This document shows positions 1 to 9,445 of a stretch of 39,344 bases of DNA, piece after piece. The notes below the pieces were generated by a model, which was not told where the DNA came from, made no database searches, and worked only from the letters and a program-made list of their open reading frames with translations. Within the stretch, counting starts at the first letter, position 1; every line of letters begins with the position of its first letter. The stretch spans positions 1 to 39,344 of the forward strand of contig JAUHYU010000047.1 in the NCBI GenBank assembly GCA_030426345.1, written 5' to 3'. Position numbers and translations under genes: made by a program. This DNA is from Bacteroidia bacterium. Lineage in GTDB: Bacteria; Bacteroidota; Bacteroidia; Cytophagales; Cyclobacteriaceae.

Positions 1-66
1 TTTCTTAGTTGGCTAATATAACATTAGTGTAGGATAGTTGCAAGGAGGAGGAATCCTTGGATAATT

Positions 67-936
67 TCAATCTTTAAATTTTGCAAAGTATTTAAGATCA
101 ATTTCATAAATAACTTTAGGCGAAACTCCCAATTCTACTTTCTCAAACATGGCCACCAGCTTTTTGCCGTTAACGAGTTCAATTTGTGGAGCACCATCTC
201 TATTTGCCTCTTTCTCGGCCTCCTTTGTAAATGTTCCTGTTGTTAGAATAATACCTTTTTCAGCCCTGCCTATCATTGCATTTCTAAAATCTCCAACTTG
301 TGCTCTGGAAACAGACCCCTTGTATCTTTTGCATTGAAATAAAACTTTAAAGCTTACAAAAGGATTTAATTCCAACACACCAAACCCATCTATTCCTCCA
401 TCATGAGACTTCCCCGTGACTTCAACATTTTCGAACCCATGTTCACGTAATAACTCCTTACATATGTTTTCAAAACCGTTAGGTGACGTTTGCTGTAGAA
501 CTTCGAGTAGATTTGATTCCGCTTTGAATTCAAGTGATTCAGGATCATTTTCCTCTTGTTCATTCAGGACTTCCTTTTTAGATTTATTTTTTCTAGCTGA
601 CTGGTTAATTTCTACCCATTTTAAAAATAAAGCATGAGACTTTTTATAGTCTAAATGAGTATTTTTCCCGATTTCAGTTAGTTTCCATGTGCCTCTAACA
701 GAAGAATCTAATAGGCCTTCCCAAATAAGATACTGTCTTGCCCAGGCCACTTGGTTATGAAATCGATTGGAACCGGATTTTAAAGTCTGATCTAGAAAAC
801 TCTCATCGAGGTTTAAGTTTTTCGCTATTTTATCTGATACTTCTTTGGGTTTCCCAGAATACCCCAACTCTCTTAATGCATCTAAAAGAGGGCCAAACCA
901 TTTTACAAATTCGGCTTGCTTATTTTTATTAGCCAT
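67..936 (-). CDS. mrr: Mrr-type restriction endonuclease
   Basis: This 289-residue protein has the two-part layout of Mrr, a type IV-like restriction enzyme that cuts modified DNA. Residues about 5-95 resemble the Mrr N-terminal winged-helix domain. Residues about 150-260 are a PD-(D/E)xK nuclease domain: E156 in FENICKELL, D183 in the GGIDG motif and Q201-C202-K203 in QCKRYKG give the expected E-D-QxK set. The middle (about 110-140) is a charged linker. The ATG start directly precedes the winged-helix domain and length is normal for the family. No methyltransferase or specificity subunit is adjacent, so it is a stand-alone enzyme, as Mrr usually is. The family call is firm; specificity for a particular DNA modification cannot be read from the sequence. 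Confidence 0.9.
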   Translation of the reverse strand: MANKNKQAEFVKWFGPLLDALRELGYSGKPKEVSDKIAKNLNLDESFLDQTLKSGSNRFHNQVAWARQYLIWEGLLDSSVRGTWKLTEIGKNTHLDYKKSHALFLKWVEINQSARKNKSKKEVLNEQEENDPESLEFKAESNLLEVLQQTSPNGFENICKELLREHGFENVEVTGKSHDGGIDGFGVLELNPFVSFKVLFQCKRYKGSVSRAQVGDFRNAMIGRAEKGIILTTGTFTKEAEKEANRDGAPQIELVNGKKLVAMFEKVELGVSPKVIYEIDLKYFAKFKD

Positions 937-979
937 TAAATTGATCTTTAAGAAAAAAATAGGTTAAATCTATATCATT

Positions 980-1939
980 TCATTTGTAAATCCCGATCTC
1001 AGAATTATTTTCAATGTGCTCACCACAGGAAATAATACGGATGTGACCTCCGCTGGCATCGATTCCTGCTCCCCAACGAAATTTTGTTTTCATGGATTTT
1101 GGATAGCTTTTTGACCATACTTTTTGCAATTGGAATGAGGAGAGGTCATTAGATTTAACTTCAAAAAGATCTAATACGTTTTCTTCTTGCTCATTACCTG
1201 CCATGCCGGCGAGAAAAAGCCCACCGGAAGCATCCTGTACAAAATTGATATTTTGATAACTCTCCCAACGAGGATTTACCCAATTTGTCCGATCCATGTT
1301 TTTGGCTTTTATGGAATATTCAAATTCTAGAGTAGCACCTTCTGCATTGAGTTTTTCTTCGTCGATCAGATAAAAATCCAGATTTTCGGCATCCCAGTCT
1401 CCAACGACCACAAGCACTTTCCCATTTACCACCGTGATGCCGACACATCCTGCCGTTGCTCGCTTGTACGTGCCAATCCGCTCGATAATGGCCAGTGGTT
1501 CTCTTGAGGGTTTTTCAGGATTGTCCAAGCGAAAAATAAACACTTTTGAATTTTTCTTAGCCTCATTATCTTCCACACCAATGGCCATCAGATCGCCATG
1601 TATTTGAAATCCACCGGCGTGCTTGAACGGCTTGTCGAGAATTTTATTCATGGAAATTATCTGGCTTTTCTCTCCTTTCTTTATAATGGAATAGTAAGAA
1701 TAAGTATCTGAGCTGCCCGAAACGACATAGTAGTCAGACGTTCCGTGTGATAGAAATTGAATACCTTGTAGATGGCCTCCTTGGTTGTTTATGGGCAAGG
1801 AATTGCTAAAAGAAAGCATGGATGGGGTATCATTGATTTTCTCTAATTCATGGATTATAGAGGCTTTTTCGACAGACTGTGCAAGAGCAAGCATCGAGCA
1901 GTGAATGAATATTAGCAATAGCAATAGCAATTTTTTCAT
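980..1939 (-). CDS. Secreted protein of unknown function
   Basis: A 319-residue protein that begins MKKLLLLLLIFIHCSMLALAQ, a clear Sec signal peptide with likely cleavage after LALA or AQ. The mature part has no family I recognise. It contains repeated short beta-rich segments with glycines (for example HAGGFQIHGDLMAIGVED near residue 110 and SGGLFLAGMAGNE near 240), which hints at a propeller-like extracellular or periplasmic fold, but this is inference only. There is no lipobox, transmembrane segment after the signal, or catalytic motif. It lies 43 bp upstream, in the transcription direction, of the Mrr gene on the same strand, so the two might be co-transcribed, although the functions look unrelated. 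Confidence 0.7.
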   Translation of the reverse strand: MKKLLLLLLIFIHCSMLALAQSVEKASIIHELEKINDTPSMLSFSNSLPINNQGGHLQGIQFLSHGTSDYYVVSGSSDTYSYYSIIKKGEKSQIISMNKILDKPFKHAGGFQIHGDLMAIGVEDNEAKKNSKVFIFRLDNPEKPSREPLAIIERIGTYKRATAGCVGITVVNGKVLVVVGDWDAENLDFYLIDEEKLNAEGATLEFEYSIKAKNMDRTNWVNPRWESYQNINFVQDASGGLFLAGMAGNEQEENVLDLFEVKSNDLSSFQLQKVWSKSYPKSMKTKFRWGAGIDASGGHIRIISCGEHIENNSEIGIYK

Positions 1940-2080
1940 AATAGGGGCACTACTTTAGTAGATGGACAAAAATACATTTTTTCTTTTCAAACAATTCGAT
2001 GATAACAATGGATTGTTGCGGCAAGCATAACGGTTTTAAAATATTTCGATATCTTGGCAAGTGCAATTGTCATTGATATT

Positions 2081-3049
2081 ATGTTGAAGGAAACGAATAG
2101 AGGAACAATTTATGGAATTATAATTTTTGCTATGGCGATGATAGGATTTGATGCAGTTGGGCAGTCTTTGGAGAAAAGCATTCGATATGCCGATGAGGAT
2201 AAAGCTAAAGAATTGCTAACTACTGAAGATGCATATACAAATTGTTGGAGTGCGTTTGACATAGATTCGCGGATGCAAAAAAAGAACAGCGCCAAGGCTG
2301 ACCTGTTTCAATTTATTGCAACTCAGGTGCGCGAATGGGACGCTACTGAGAAGCAAAAAATTGATACTATTTTTCATGAAATTAATATAGAAATAATTCG
2401 GAGTGGTTATCGCCTTAACATTCCCAAAAATATTTCCATGGTTAAAACGACACTTCTGGAAGAGGGTGGGGCGTCTGCTTATACTAGAGGGAATTACATT
2501 GTATTCGGTGAAAAGCTGCTGAAAAAATCTAAAGAAGACCTGAAGCCTGTCGTAATTCATGAGCTTTTTCATGTTCTTTCTAGAAATGATGCAGCATTTC
2601 GGGAACATCTTTATGCGCTGATCGGTTTTCAGAAAATGAATGAGATTGCCTATCCAGAATCCATTGCAAATGCAAGAATTACTAATCCGGATGCACCACA
2701 GACAGATTACTTTATTACCCTAAAGAAGGGTGGAAAATCCATGGATTGCATGATGGTTTTGTATGCCAATCGACCCTATGAGGGAGGAATGTTTTTTGAA
2801 TATTTACAGGTTGGCTTTTTGCGATTGGATGGAAATCGAGAAAAAACTGTCTATTTGAAAGACGGAAAACCGGAAATATATTCAATGAATGAGGTGTCAG
2901 GTTTTTATGAGCAAGTAGGACAGAACACAAAATATATCATTCATCCCGAAGAGATTTTGGCTGATAATTTTTCTTTTGCCATTTTAAATAAAACTGACTT
3001 GCCTTCGCAGTGGCTGGTAGAAAACCTCAAAAAATCCATGAAAAATTAA
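2081..3049 (+). CDS. Secreted putative zinc metalloprotease (HExxH)
   Basis: A 322-residue protein. I prefer the ATG at 2081 over the in-frame TTG at 2054, because the ATG puts a signal sequence (hydrophobic residues about 9-25, ending AVGQ) near the N-terminus. The key motif is HELFH at residues 160-164 (H160, E161, H164), followed by a helix and the segment RITNPDAP near residue 199. HExxH is the zinc-binding and catalytic motif of gluzincin-type peptidases; the third metal ligand cannot be assigned with certainty. The length and a beta-rich C-terminal half suggest a periplasmic or secreted enzyme. No family name is recognised, so peptidase activity is inferred from the motif alone. It stands alone, divergent from the upstream secreted-protein gene. 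Confidence 0.7.
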   Translation: MLKETNRGTIYGIIIFAMAMIGFDAVGQSLEKSIRYADEDKAKELLTTEDAYTNCWSAFDIDSRMQKKNSAKADLFQFIATQVREWDATEKQKIDTIFHEINIEIIRSGYRLNIPKNISMVKTTLLEEGGASAYTRGNYIVFGEKLLKKSKEDLKPVVIHELFHVLSRNDAAFREHLYALIGFQKMNEIAYPESIANARITNPDAPQTDYFITLKKGGKSMDCMMVLYANRPYEGGMFFEYLQVGFLRLDGNREKTVYLKDGKPEIYSMNEVSGFYEQVGQNTKYIIHPEEILADNFSFAILNKTDLPSQWLVENLKKSMKN

Positions 3050-3136
3050 AGCAAAAATGTTCTGTCGAGGCTTGATGGTTCTATTCCAAAGAGCTAAACG
3101 AACTAAACATTAATATTTCATCAAAACCCAAAATTT

Positions 3137-4009
3137 ATGAACGAAAGTGTATTGACTTCAGTTGTGCTGCCGCTATCTCTGGCAATCATCATGTTTGGCA
3201 TGGGCCTGTCCTTGGTGGTCGACGACTTCAAACGAGTTGTCAAATTTCCAAAGGCCATTTTTATGGGCCTGACAAACCAGTTGATCTTCCTGCCCTTACT
3301 TGGATTTGGATTGGCCAAAATATTTGGGTTGCCTCCCACACTGGCCGTTGGATTGATGATATTGGCCGCATGCCCCGGGGGTGTCACATCCAACCTGATC
3401 ACTCACGTAGCCAAAGGAGATACGGCACTTTCTATCACCCTCACGGCCATTTGTAGCATCGTTACAGTGATAACCATACCACTCATCATCAGTTTGTCCA
3501 TGAACCATTTTCTGGCCGAATCGCAGGAAATACAGTTGGATATTGTAAAAACAGTTGTCCAAATTTTCGGGATCACAGTATTGCCGGTTGGCATCGGGAT
3601 GATGTTGCGCAAATACAAACCTGAGTTTTCCAAGAAAATGGAATCGCCATCGAGAATAGCCTCTACTGTCATATTTGTGGTGATCATTGCAGGTATCATT
3701 GCGGCCAACAAAGAAATACTCCTAAGTTCCATAGAATCCTTAGGAGCTGTGGTCATTGCCTTAAATGTACTGACCATGGGACTGGGGTTTGCGGCATCTC
3801 GATTGTTAAAATTAAACCTTCCGCAATCACTATCTATTTCCATAGAGTCAGGAATTCAAAATGGCACACTGGCTATCGTTATCGCCAGTTCGATACTTAA
3901 GCAACCGGAGATGTCCCTTCCGGGAGCGTTGTACAGCCTGATCATGTTTGTATCAGCAGCATTTATCATGGCATATTTTGGAACGCGGAAAGAGAAAGCA
4001 GTGGGATAA
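3137..4009 (+). CDS. BASS-family sodium-dependent symporter
   Basis: A 290-residue integral membrane protein with about nine to ten hydrophobic helices across the whole length. It matches the bile acid:sodium symporter (BASS/SBF) family: the ACPGG segment with SNLITHVAKGD (residues about 76-95) is the family's conserved crossover region, and later IQNGTLAIV matches the second conserved glycine/asparagine region. Known family members import organic acids such as bile acids, pyruvate or pantoate with sodium; the substrate here is unknown, and bacterial homologues should not be assumed to move bile acids. The gene stands alone, 87 bp after the metalloprotease gene, and ends before a strong terminator shared with the convergent susD. 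Confidence 0.88.
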   Translation: MNESVLTSVVLPLSLAIIMFGMGLSLVVDDFKRVVKFPKAIFMGLTNQLIFLPLLGFGLAKIFGLPPTLAVGLMILAACPGGVTSNLITHVAKGDTALSITLTAICSIVTVITIPLIISLSMNHFLAESQEIQLDIVKTVVQIFGITVLPVGIGMMLRKYKPEFSKKMESPSRIASTVIFVVIIAGIIAANKEILLSSIESLGAVVIALNVLTMGLGFAASRLLKLNLPQSLSISIESGIQNGTLAIVIASSILKQPEMSLPGALYSLIMFVSAAFIMAYFGTRKEKAVG

Positions 4010-4047
4010 TTCTTGAAGCTTTGACTGTTTACGTCTTGAATCGATAA

Positions 4048-4085
4048 AAAAGGGAACATTCTGCACAGAATGTTCCCTTTTAAAA
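4048..4085. terminator. Bidirectional intrinsic terminator
   Basis: A nearly loop-less inverted repeat: the arm at 4048-4063 (AAAAGGGAACATTCTG) pairs perfectly with 4066-4081. Flanking A and T tracts give a U-run in either direction. It lies between the convergent BASS gene (ending at 4009) and susD (ending at 4111), so it can terminate both. Confidence 0.9.
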
Positions 4086-4110
4086 TACTTGCCAATGGTT
4101 AGTTATAGTA

Positions 4111-5994
4111 TTACTGTTCTACGATTTCACCTTCTCCAGGGCCATCTACCCACTTTCGTGGGGTTTGGTAGTCCCCATCTCCGGGATATCCCTTGTTTTG
4201 ATTAATATGCCCGAGGTTAGAATTTAAGGTTGGTGCTGGTATTGGCCATAACACAATCCATGGAGCAGCACGATAAGCGTAGTGCGGAGCAACTATATTA
4301 TTGCGATAAAAAACATTTTTTTCAATAACACGATCGTACCAGAAATTATCTTCTGAAAAATTGCTCATGCTATAGGTTTTACCATTATATGCAGTTTGGC
4401 CTGTTTGAGCCAAGATAAATGCCATACGGGTAAGTTCCGTTTTGCGAGGTTCTTCATAATATAGCTCACGGGCACGCTCATCCAGAATTGTTCCAATATT
4501 TACTTCAGATGGATCAAATGAAGCGGCACCTGCCCTGTTACGGACGGCATTGATGTCAATTGCTGCATTACCTAAATCACCTTTCCAAAAATAAGCTTCG
4601 GCCCTTAACAGGTAGGTCTCTGCCAATCGGTAGCAATACCAATTGCCATATCCACCATCAGGGGTAGCATCTGTAGGATCCGGAACGTACAATTTATAAT
4701 ATGGCCAGTCGTACCACGAACGGATGGTATCCGTACACAATATGCCTCCCTGGGCATCGCGTTTTTCAAGATTGGCTCCGTAGTAAGAATCGCCATCAGC
4801 TTTCAATCCTGGATGGTTGTACACAAGATCTTCCATTCTTACCCAATTGGGAAAGGTGTGGCGTAGATCGTTTGGGTAGCCTTCCCAAACATCATGTTGA
4901 AAGTACGGGGATGGACGGCAACGGCCAATGCCTCTTCCATACTTGGTTACTTGATCAATTTCTACAGGATTACCACCAACGTTAGCTCCAAGCGGGTTAT
5001 CAGACATGCCTGCTGCTCCGGAAGGGGTTTTGATTTTACCTGCACCACCCCAAAACGGTACGGTCTGGCGCATCACACTGCTCTTTTCACTTGCCCCATC
5101 TTCCGTAAACGCCTCATCGCCTACAAATACATAAATGCGTTCCCTGTTCTCGCTGAGTATTTTATTTCTATTTTGATGAAGATCCCAGATGACATCATGT
5201 GTAGGATCGTCCTTATCAACACCAAATCGCTCTGTCATCAAACTGTGGTATCCATCGTTGATAACTGCAGAAGCAGAGGCAATGGCATCATCAAAGTCCA
5301 ACAATGCTAGATTGACCTTGGTCAGTAAATGGTTTACAGCAGCTTTGTTGATGTCGCCAACAGCAACGCCTTCAGATTCTGGTTTCACCCAAGTAGCTGC
5401 AAACATCAAATCCTTCTTACATTTCTGTAAGATGCTTTCCCTTGTTACACCATAGAAATCTAGTTTTGGTTCCGTGATTTCCTCTAAAATAAGCGGGACA
5501 TCTCCAAACTGTTGGGTCAGCCGATAATATACTCTGGCTCGATGAAAATAGGCTTTACCAAGGATATTATTCTTTTCGGCATCATTTTCCCATTCGGGCT
5601 CATCAATACGGGAAATTACCGTATTGGCATATTTAATCCTGTAATACCCTTCATCCCAGAACCAACCAATTCGATTGAAATTGGCGCTATTTAGATTTTC
5701 GTCCGGCAAAATTTGTGCTGGCAAGTCCATGGCGGGGCCTGTTTTGTCAGTTGTTCCCTCTACCGCTAAATCTGAAAATATGGTTTCTGTGATTTCCGGA
5801 GCACCATCCCCGTAAAACTCATGTCTGGAATTTCTCAGGCATGCAACGAGAGCGGCATCCAATCCTGCAGCGTTAACAAAAGTGTTTTCCGGTGCATAAA
5901 AGGATAAGGGTTCCGGCACCAGCCATTCATCATCACAACCGGTGGTGAACCCCATCATTAATATAATTACTAATAATATTTTATATGTTTTCAT
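4111..5994 (-). CDS. susD: SusD/RagB-family outer-membrane glycan-binding lipoprotein
   Basis: A 627-residue SusD-family lipoprotein. The signal peptide ends in a lipobox (FTTGC, Cys20), so the protein is lipid-anchored, normally on the outer face of the outer membrane. The N-terminal part has the typical helical TPR-like region (for example KAYFHRARVYYRLTQQFGDVP near residue 150), and the C-terminal half carries the SusD segment ETYLLRAEAYFWKGD (near 460) and DERARELYYEEPR (near 510). The family forms the lid over SusC and delivers oligosaccharide to it. It follows susC by only 12 bp in the same direction, the standard order. At 627 residues it is on the long side. The substrate cannot be read; neighbouring sulfatase genes suggest a sulfated glycan. 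Confidence 0.95.
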   Translation of the reverse strand: MKTYKILLVIILMMGFTTGCDDEWLVPEPLSFYAPENTFVNAAGLDAALVACLRNSRHEFYGDGAPEITETIFSDLAVEGTTDKTGPAMDLPAQILPDENLNSANFNRIGWFWDEGYYRIKYANTVISRIDEPEWENDAEKNNILGKAYFHRARVYYRLTQQFGDVPLILEEITEPKLDFYGVTRESILQKCKKDLMFAATWVKPESEGVAVGDINKAAVNHLLTKVNLALLDFDDAIASASAVINDGYHSLMTERFGVDKDDPTHDVIWDLHQNRNKILSENRERIYVFVGDEAFTEDGASEKSSVMRQTVPFWGGAGKIKTPSGAAGMSDNPLGANVGGNPVEIDQVTKYGRGIGRCRPSPYFQHDVWEGYPNDLRHTFPNWVRMEDLVYNHPGLKADGDSYYGANLEKRDAQGGILCTDTIRSWYDWPYYKLYVPDPTDATPDGGYGNWYCYRLAETYLLRAEAYFWKGDLGNAAIDINAVRNRAGAASFDPSEVNIGTILDERARELYYEEPRKTELTRMAFILAQTGQTAYNGKTYSMSNFSEDNFWYDRVIEKNVFYRNNIVAPHYAYRAAPWIVLWPIPAPTLNSNLGHINQNKGYPGDGDYQTPRKWVDGPGEGEIVEQ

Positions 5995-6006
5995 ATTCTC
6001 AGTTCT

Positions 6007-9000
6007 TTAAAGTGTCAAATTTAATTTGAATGAATAAGTAGAAGGCGTATAACCTTTAATCTCAGGATCCATCCATGTCCATTCAGGCGCCCATACCAAT
6101 GGGTTTTGTGCTACAACCGATAGGCGAAGACCAACAACATTATATTTGTCCAAAAAGCTGCTAGGAACGTTGTAAGTTAATGCGATGTTATCAATACGGA
6201 CAAATGAATTGTTTTCCCATACAGTAAAGCCCGATTCATAACTTTCTACTCTTGCCCATTCGTTGGATGGGTTTTCCGGTGTCCAATATGGGGCATCTAA
6301 TGAGGTTCCTCTGTCATAAAAAACGTCATTGTTCTTTTTATGGTTGTTAGCAGAAAAATAACCCAAATAGGAATACATTTTGATGGACAAGTCGAAATTT
6401 TTATAGGAGAAATCATTTCTAAATGTTAACCTTACTTTAGGTGCTGTATTGCCTTGGAATTGCTTGTCAGCATCTGTATAAACACCATCTCCATCCACAT
6501 CAATTAATTTGAAGTCTCCGGGAGAGCGTGAATAATTACCCGCTTCATCCTTTTCGTCTTCTTGCCAGATACCATCGATTTTATAATCCCATATTTCATC
6601 CAAAGCATGGCCAATAAACCACTTGTTGGTTACATCGTCTGCTTCTACTTCATTTCCATTCTCATCTAAGACCATATCTCCATACAAATGGGTGATCTCG
6701 TTTTTATTATGTGCAAACGAAAAAGCAGAAGACCATCTAAAATCAACCTTGTCGATATTGATTGTATTGATGGCAAACTCAATACCATTGTTTTTTACCT
6801 GCCCGAGATTAGAGAATACACTGCTGAACCCGGTAAGTTTTGGCAACTGGCGAGGAATCAATAAATCATCTGTAGTCATAAAATAAACCTCTACATCACC
6901 TGTTATCCGGCCTTCTAATAATGAGAAATCCAGGCCAAAATTATATGCGCTGGTACGTTCCCACTGTAGGTTTTCATTGGCCATCCGGCTGGTATACAAC
7001 TGTGAGACGTAGCTCGGAGAACCACCATTGATTAAAACAAATTTACCTGTTGCAAGATTCGACAAAGCATCGTATCTACCAACACCACGGTTACCGTTAG
7101 TTCCAAAAGATCCACGCAATTTTAAAAGATCAAGCCATTCTATGTTGTAGAAATCTTCTTCGCTAATGGTCCAGCCAAGTGCCACAGAGCCAAAATTGGC
7201 TCTTGGATTTTTTTGGCCAAAAGCAGAATACCCATCCCGTCGGAATGAAGTAGTGAGCGCATACCTTGATTTATAGGAGTAGTTTAGTCTGGCCAACAAA
7301 GCATCCCCGGTGCTTACCTCATCATTGCTGGTAATACTTACATCTTCTGTTGCAGCCTGCAGTCTGTGGTAGCCTAATAAATCATTAGGTTGAAACTGCT
7401 GACGTTCTGTATAGTCTTCCCAAGTCTGATATTTTTCTGCATTCTGCACTAGAGTCACATCGAACGAATGATCGTCAAATACCTTATTCCATTTTAGGAT
7501 ATTGTTGACCTGCCATTCAAAGAGTGTATTGTTTTTTCTGGAAGCACGGCCTCCCTGCTTGCCCCAGTCGAAGTGGGCAGAAGAATAACTGTTGTAGTCC
7601 CTGTTCCAGTTGAACCGGGTGATATATTCTGAGGTAAAGGTAAACCCTAATGGCAATGTTATCGTAGCATAAATCTTACTCATCAATGAGTTGTATTTCA
7701 AGAAACGATCCCTGTAAGTCAGATCCAGCCATGGATGCCTTGAATTGGAAATATTGCCAGTTGGCGCATAAACTATCGTTTTTCCATCCTCTTCATAGAA
7801 GGATGCATAGGGAGTGTTCTGGACCATATTGTCACTGGCCAATATGGGGCTTTCATCTCTGATCGTAAAGCTTGTATTCGTACCCACCTTTAGCCAATCT
7901 GTAACTGAAGCTTCCAAATTGATCCGAGAACGAATAGCATTATAGGATTGATTATACCGAATTCCTTCGTTGTCAGTGTAACCTAAAGACCAATAATAAT
8001 TTATTTTATCAGAGCTTCCAGAAATACTAACATTGTAATCTTGAGTAAGTGCATTTTGGTATTGATAATCATTCCATTTGACTGTATTCCCTTCTTCATA
8101 GTTGGTAATTTCTATCGGAGAAAAACCTATTCGATTCAGCCAGATGGCATCCAAATCCGTGGCAGATGAAGATCCATCATATGCTTTCCAATCGTCTACT
8201 GAAACCCCTGCTGGAAGATCATTGGAGCTGTTATAGTAACCAGGCCCGATGCCGATTTGATGACGCTCGTTACTCTCAAAACCAGCAATACGCCAATCAA
8301 TAAATGCATCAGGATTCATTGGCGTTATTTCTTGTCCTGAAAGTCTTGCCATACCTACACTTGTAGATACGTTGATGATTGGTTTCCCTTTTTTCCCTTT
8401 TTTAGTGGTGATCAAAACCACTCCATTAGAAGCTCTTGCCCCATAAATGGCGGCTGATGAAGCATCCTTAAGTACGTCGAAAGTGGCAATGTCTGAGGGG
8501 TTGATGTCGGCCAAATCACCATAGTAGATCATACCATCCACCACGATAAGAGGGGCGTTAGCTGATTTTTGATCATCCGCATCTGCCCTAATGGAAGTTT
8601 GGCCCCTGACGAGCATATCGCTGGAGCTACTGATCCCTTTAGGGTTAGTGGTCATACCAACATTCAATCCAGGCATTGATCCACGAAGCATATCTGTCAT
8701 GTTGGATGTGGATTCTGTTTCCAGTTTCTCAGCATCCAGTTGTGATACCGCTCCAGTAAAGTCCTTTTTAGCGATGGTGCCATACCCGATCACTACCACT
8801 TCGCTCAATGAAGTAACGTCCGGTTCCATGGAAAAATCAATAACAGACCTTCCGTTAAGCGATGTTTCCATACCAACGTACCCAACATAGCTGATAATTA
8901 GAGTCGCATTTTCACTGACATTGAGAGAGTATTTGCCATCTAGATCGGAGATGGTGCCATTGGTGGTTCCTTTCTCTACAATGTTTACACCGGGCAGAGC

Positions 9001-9150
9001 ACTGTTATCTTCTGATGAGGTGATCTTTCCGGTTACTGTGTTTCCTTGATAAGCTGGGCGTTTGGCCTGACTTATCGTGCTGTCAAATAATATCAGGCAT
9101 GCTGATAAAATTAGCGACATTAAATAATAACTAACTTTTTTAGTAAGCAT
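6007..9150 (-). CDS. susC: SusC/RagA-family TonB-dependent receptor
   Basis: A 1047-residue outer-membrane importer. After a signal peptide (about residues 1-29) comes a carboxypeptidase-regulatory-like domain (about 38-122, starting VTGKITSSEDNSALPGVN), then the TonB-box-like segment EVVVIGYGT, a plug domain with the SusC signature DVLKDASSAAIYGARASNGV (near 230-250), and a long beta-barrel ending YSFKLNLTL. SusC proteins import oligosaccharides using TonB/ExbBD energy together with the SusD lid. It is the first gene of the susCD unit and diverges from a LacI-type regulator; the gap of 295 bp holds a perfect palindrome and a candidate promoter. The length is normal for the family and no frame damage is seen. 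Confidence 0.96.
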   Translation of the reverse strand: MLTKKVSYYLMSLILSACLILFDSTISQAKRPAYQGNTVTGKITSSEDNSALPGVNIVEKGTTNGTISDLDGKYSLNVSENATLIISYVGYVGMETSLNGRSVIDFSMEPDVTSLSEVVVIGYGTIAKKDFTGAVSQLDAEKLETESTSNMTDMLRGSMPGLNVGMTTNPKGISSSSDMLVRGQTSIRADADDQKSANAPLIVVDGMIYYGDLADINPSDIATFDVLKDASSAAIYGARASNGVVLITTKKGKKGKPIINVSTSVGMARLSGQEITPMNPDAFIDWRIAGFESNERHQIGIGPGYYNSSNDLPAGVSVDDWKAYDGSSSATDLDAIWLNRIGFSPIEITNYEEGNTVKWNDYQYQNALTQDYNVSISGSSDKINYYWSLGYTDNEGIRYNQSYNAIRSRINLEASVTDWLKVGTNTSFTIRDESPILASDNMVQNTPYASFYEEDGKTIVYAPTGNISNSRHPWLDLTYRDRFLKYNSLMSKIYATITLPLGFTFTSEYITRFNWNRDYNSYSSAHFDWGKQGGRASRKNNTLFEWQVNNILKWNKVFDDHSFDVTLVQNAEKYQTWEDYTERQQFQPNDLLGYHRLQAATEDVSITSNDEVSTGDALLARLNYSYKSRYALTTSFRRDGYSAFGQKNPRANFGSVALGWTISEEDFYNIEWLDLLKLRGSFGTNGNRGVGRYDALSNLATGKFVLINGGSPSYVSQLYTSRMANENLQWERTSAYNFGLDFSLLEGRITGDVEVYFMTTDDLLIPRQLPKLTGFSSVFSNLGQVKNNGIEFAINTINIDKVDFRWSSAFSFAHNKNEITHLYGDMVLDENGNEVEADDVTNKWFIGHALDEIWDYKIDGIWQEDEKDEAGNYSRSPGDFKLIDVDGDGVYTDADKQFQGNTAPKVRLTFRNDFSYKNFDLSIKMYSYLGYFSANNHKKNNDVFYDRGTSLDAPYWTPENPSNEWARVESYESGFTVWENNSFVRIDNIALTYNVPSSFLDKYNVVGLRLSVVAQNPLVWAPEWTWMDPEIKGYTPSTYSFKLNLTL

Positions 9151-9208
9151 AGGACATAATTTTAGGTGTTAAATGAATAAAAGTTTAGAATATAGAACTC
9201 CATTTTTG

Positions 9209-9241
9209 ATTATATAATGGGTGTTTTGTCACAATATCAAA
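9209..9241 (-). promoter_or_regulatory. Candidate Bacteroidota-type promoter for susC
   Basis: Read on the minus strand there is TTTG (9241-9238), a 21-bp spacer, and TATATAAT (9216-9209), placed 59 bp before the susC start. Bacteroidota promoters have TTTG near -33 and TAnnTTTG near -7; the upstream element fits, the downstream one only in its first half. This is a pattern guess, unsupported by data. Confidence 0.25.
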
Positions 9242-9292
9242 AATGAAATTATATCGATTCTTGACTTCAAGTTATGAAATGTTTCAAGATGG

Positions 9293-9306
9293 CGCAATCG
9301 ATTGCG
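9293..9306. promoter_or_regulatory. Probable LacI-family operator (perfect palindrome)
   Basis: CGCAATCGATTGCG is a perfect 14-bp palindrome with a central CG step, the form expected for LacI/GalR-family operators. It is about equidistant from the starts of susC (143 bp) and the divergent lacI gene (140 bp), so it could control either or both. The binding protein is inferred to be one of the two adjacent LacI-type regulators. Confidence 0.7.
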
Positions 9307-9445
9307 TAAAATTTGTTAAATTAAATTTTCATTAGATCAAACAACTCTCAAATTTGCATCAATATTCTATCAGAATAAGTTAATATCATGTGGCCGGAGT
9401 GCTTTGAGGCATGTGTCATAACATCATAAGAATTACAAACCTAAA

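Noticed and set aside
41-59. CAAGGA/TCCTTG hairpin downstream of the Mrr gene
   Set aside because: Only six base pairs and no U-run on the relevant strand; not convincing as a terminator.
2054-2080. TTG start extending the metalloprotease by nine residues
   Set aside because: The extension lengthens the N-terminus ahead of the signal peptide and uses a rare start; ATG at 2081 fits better.
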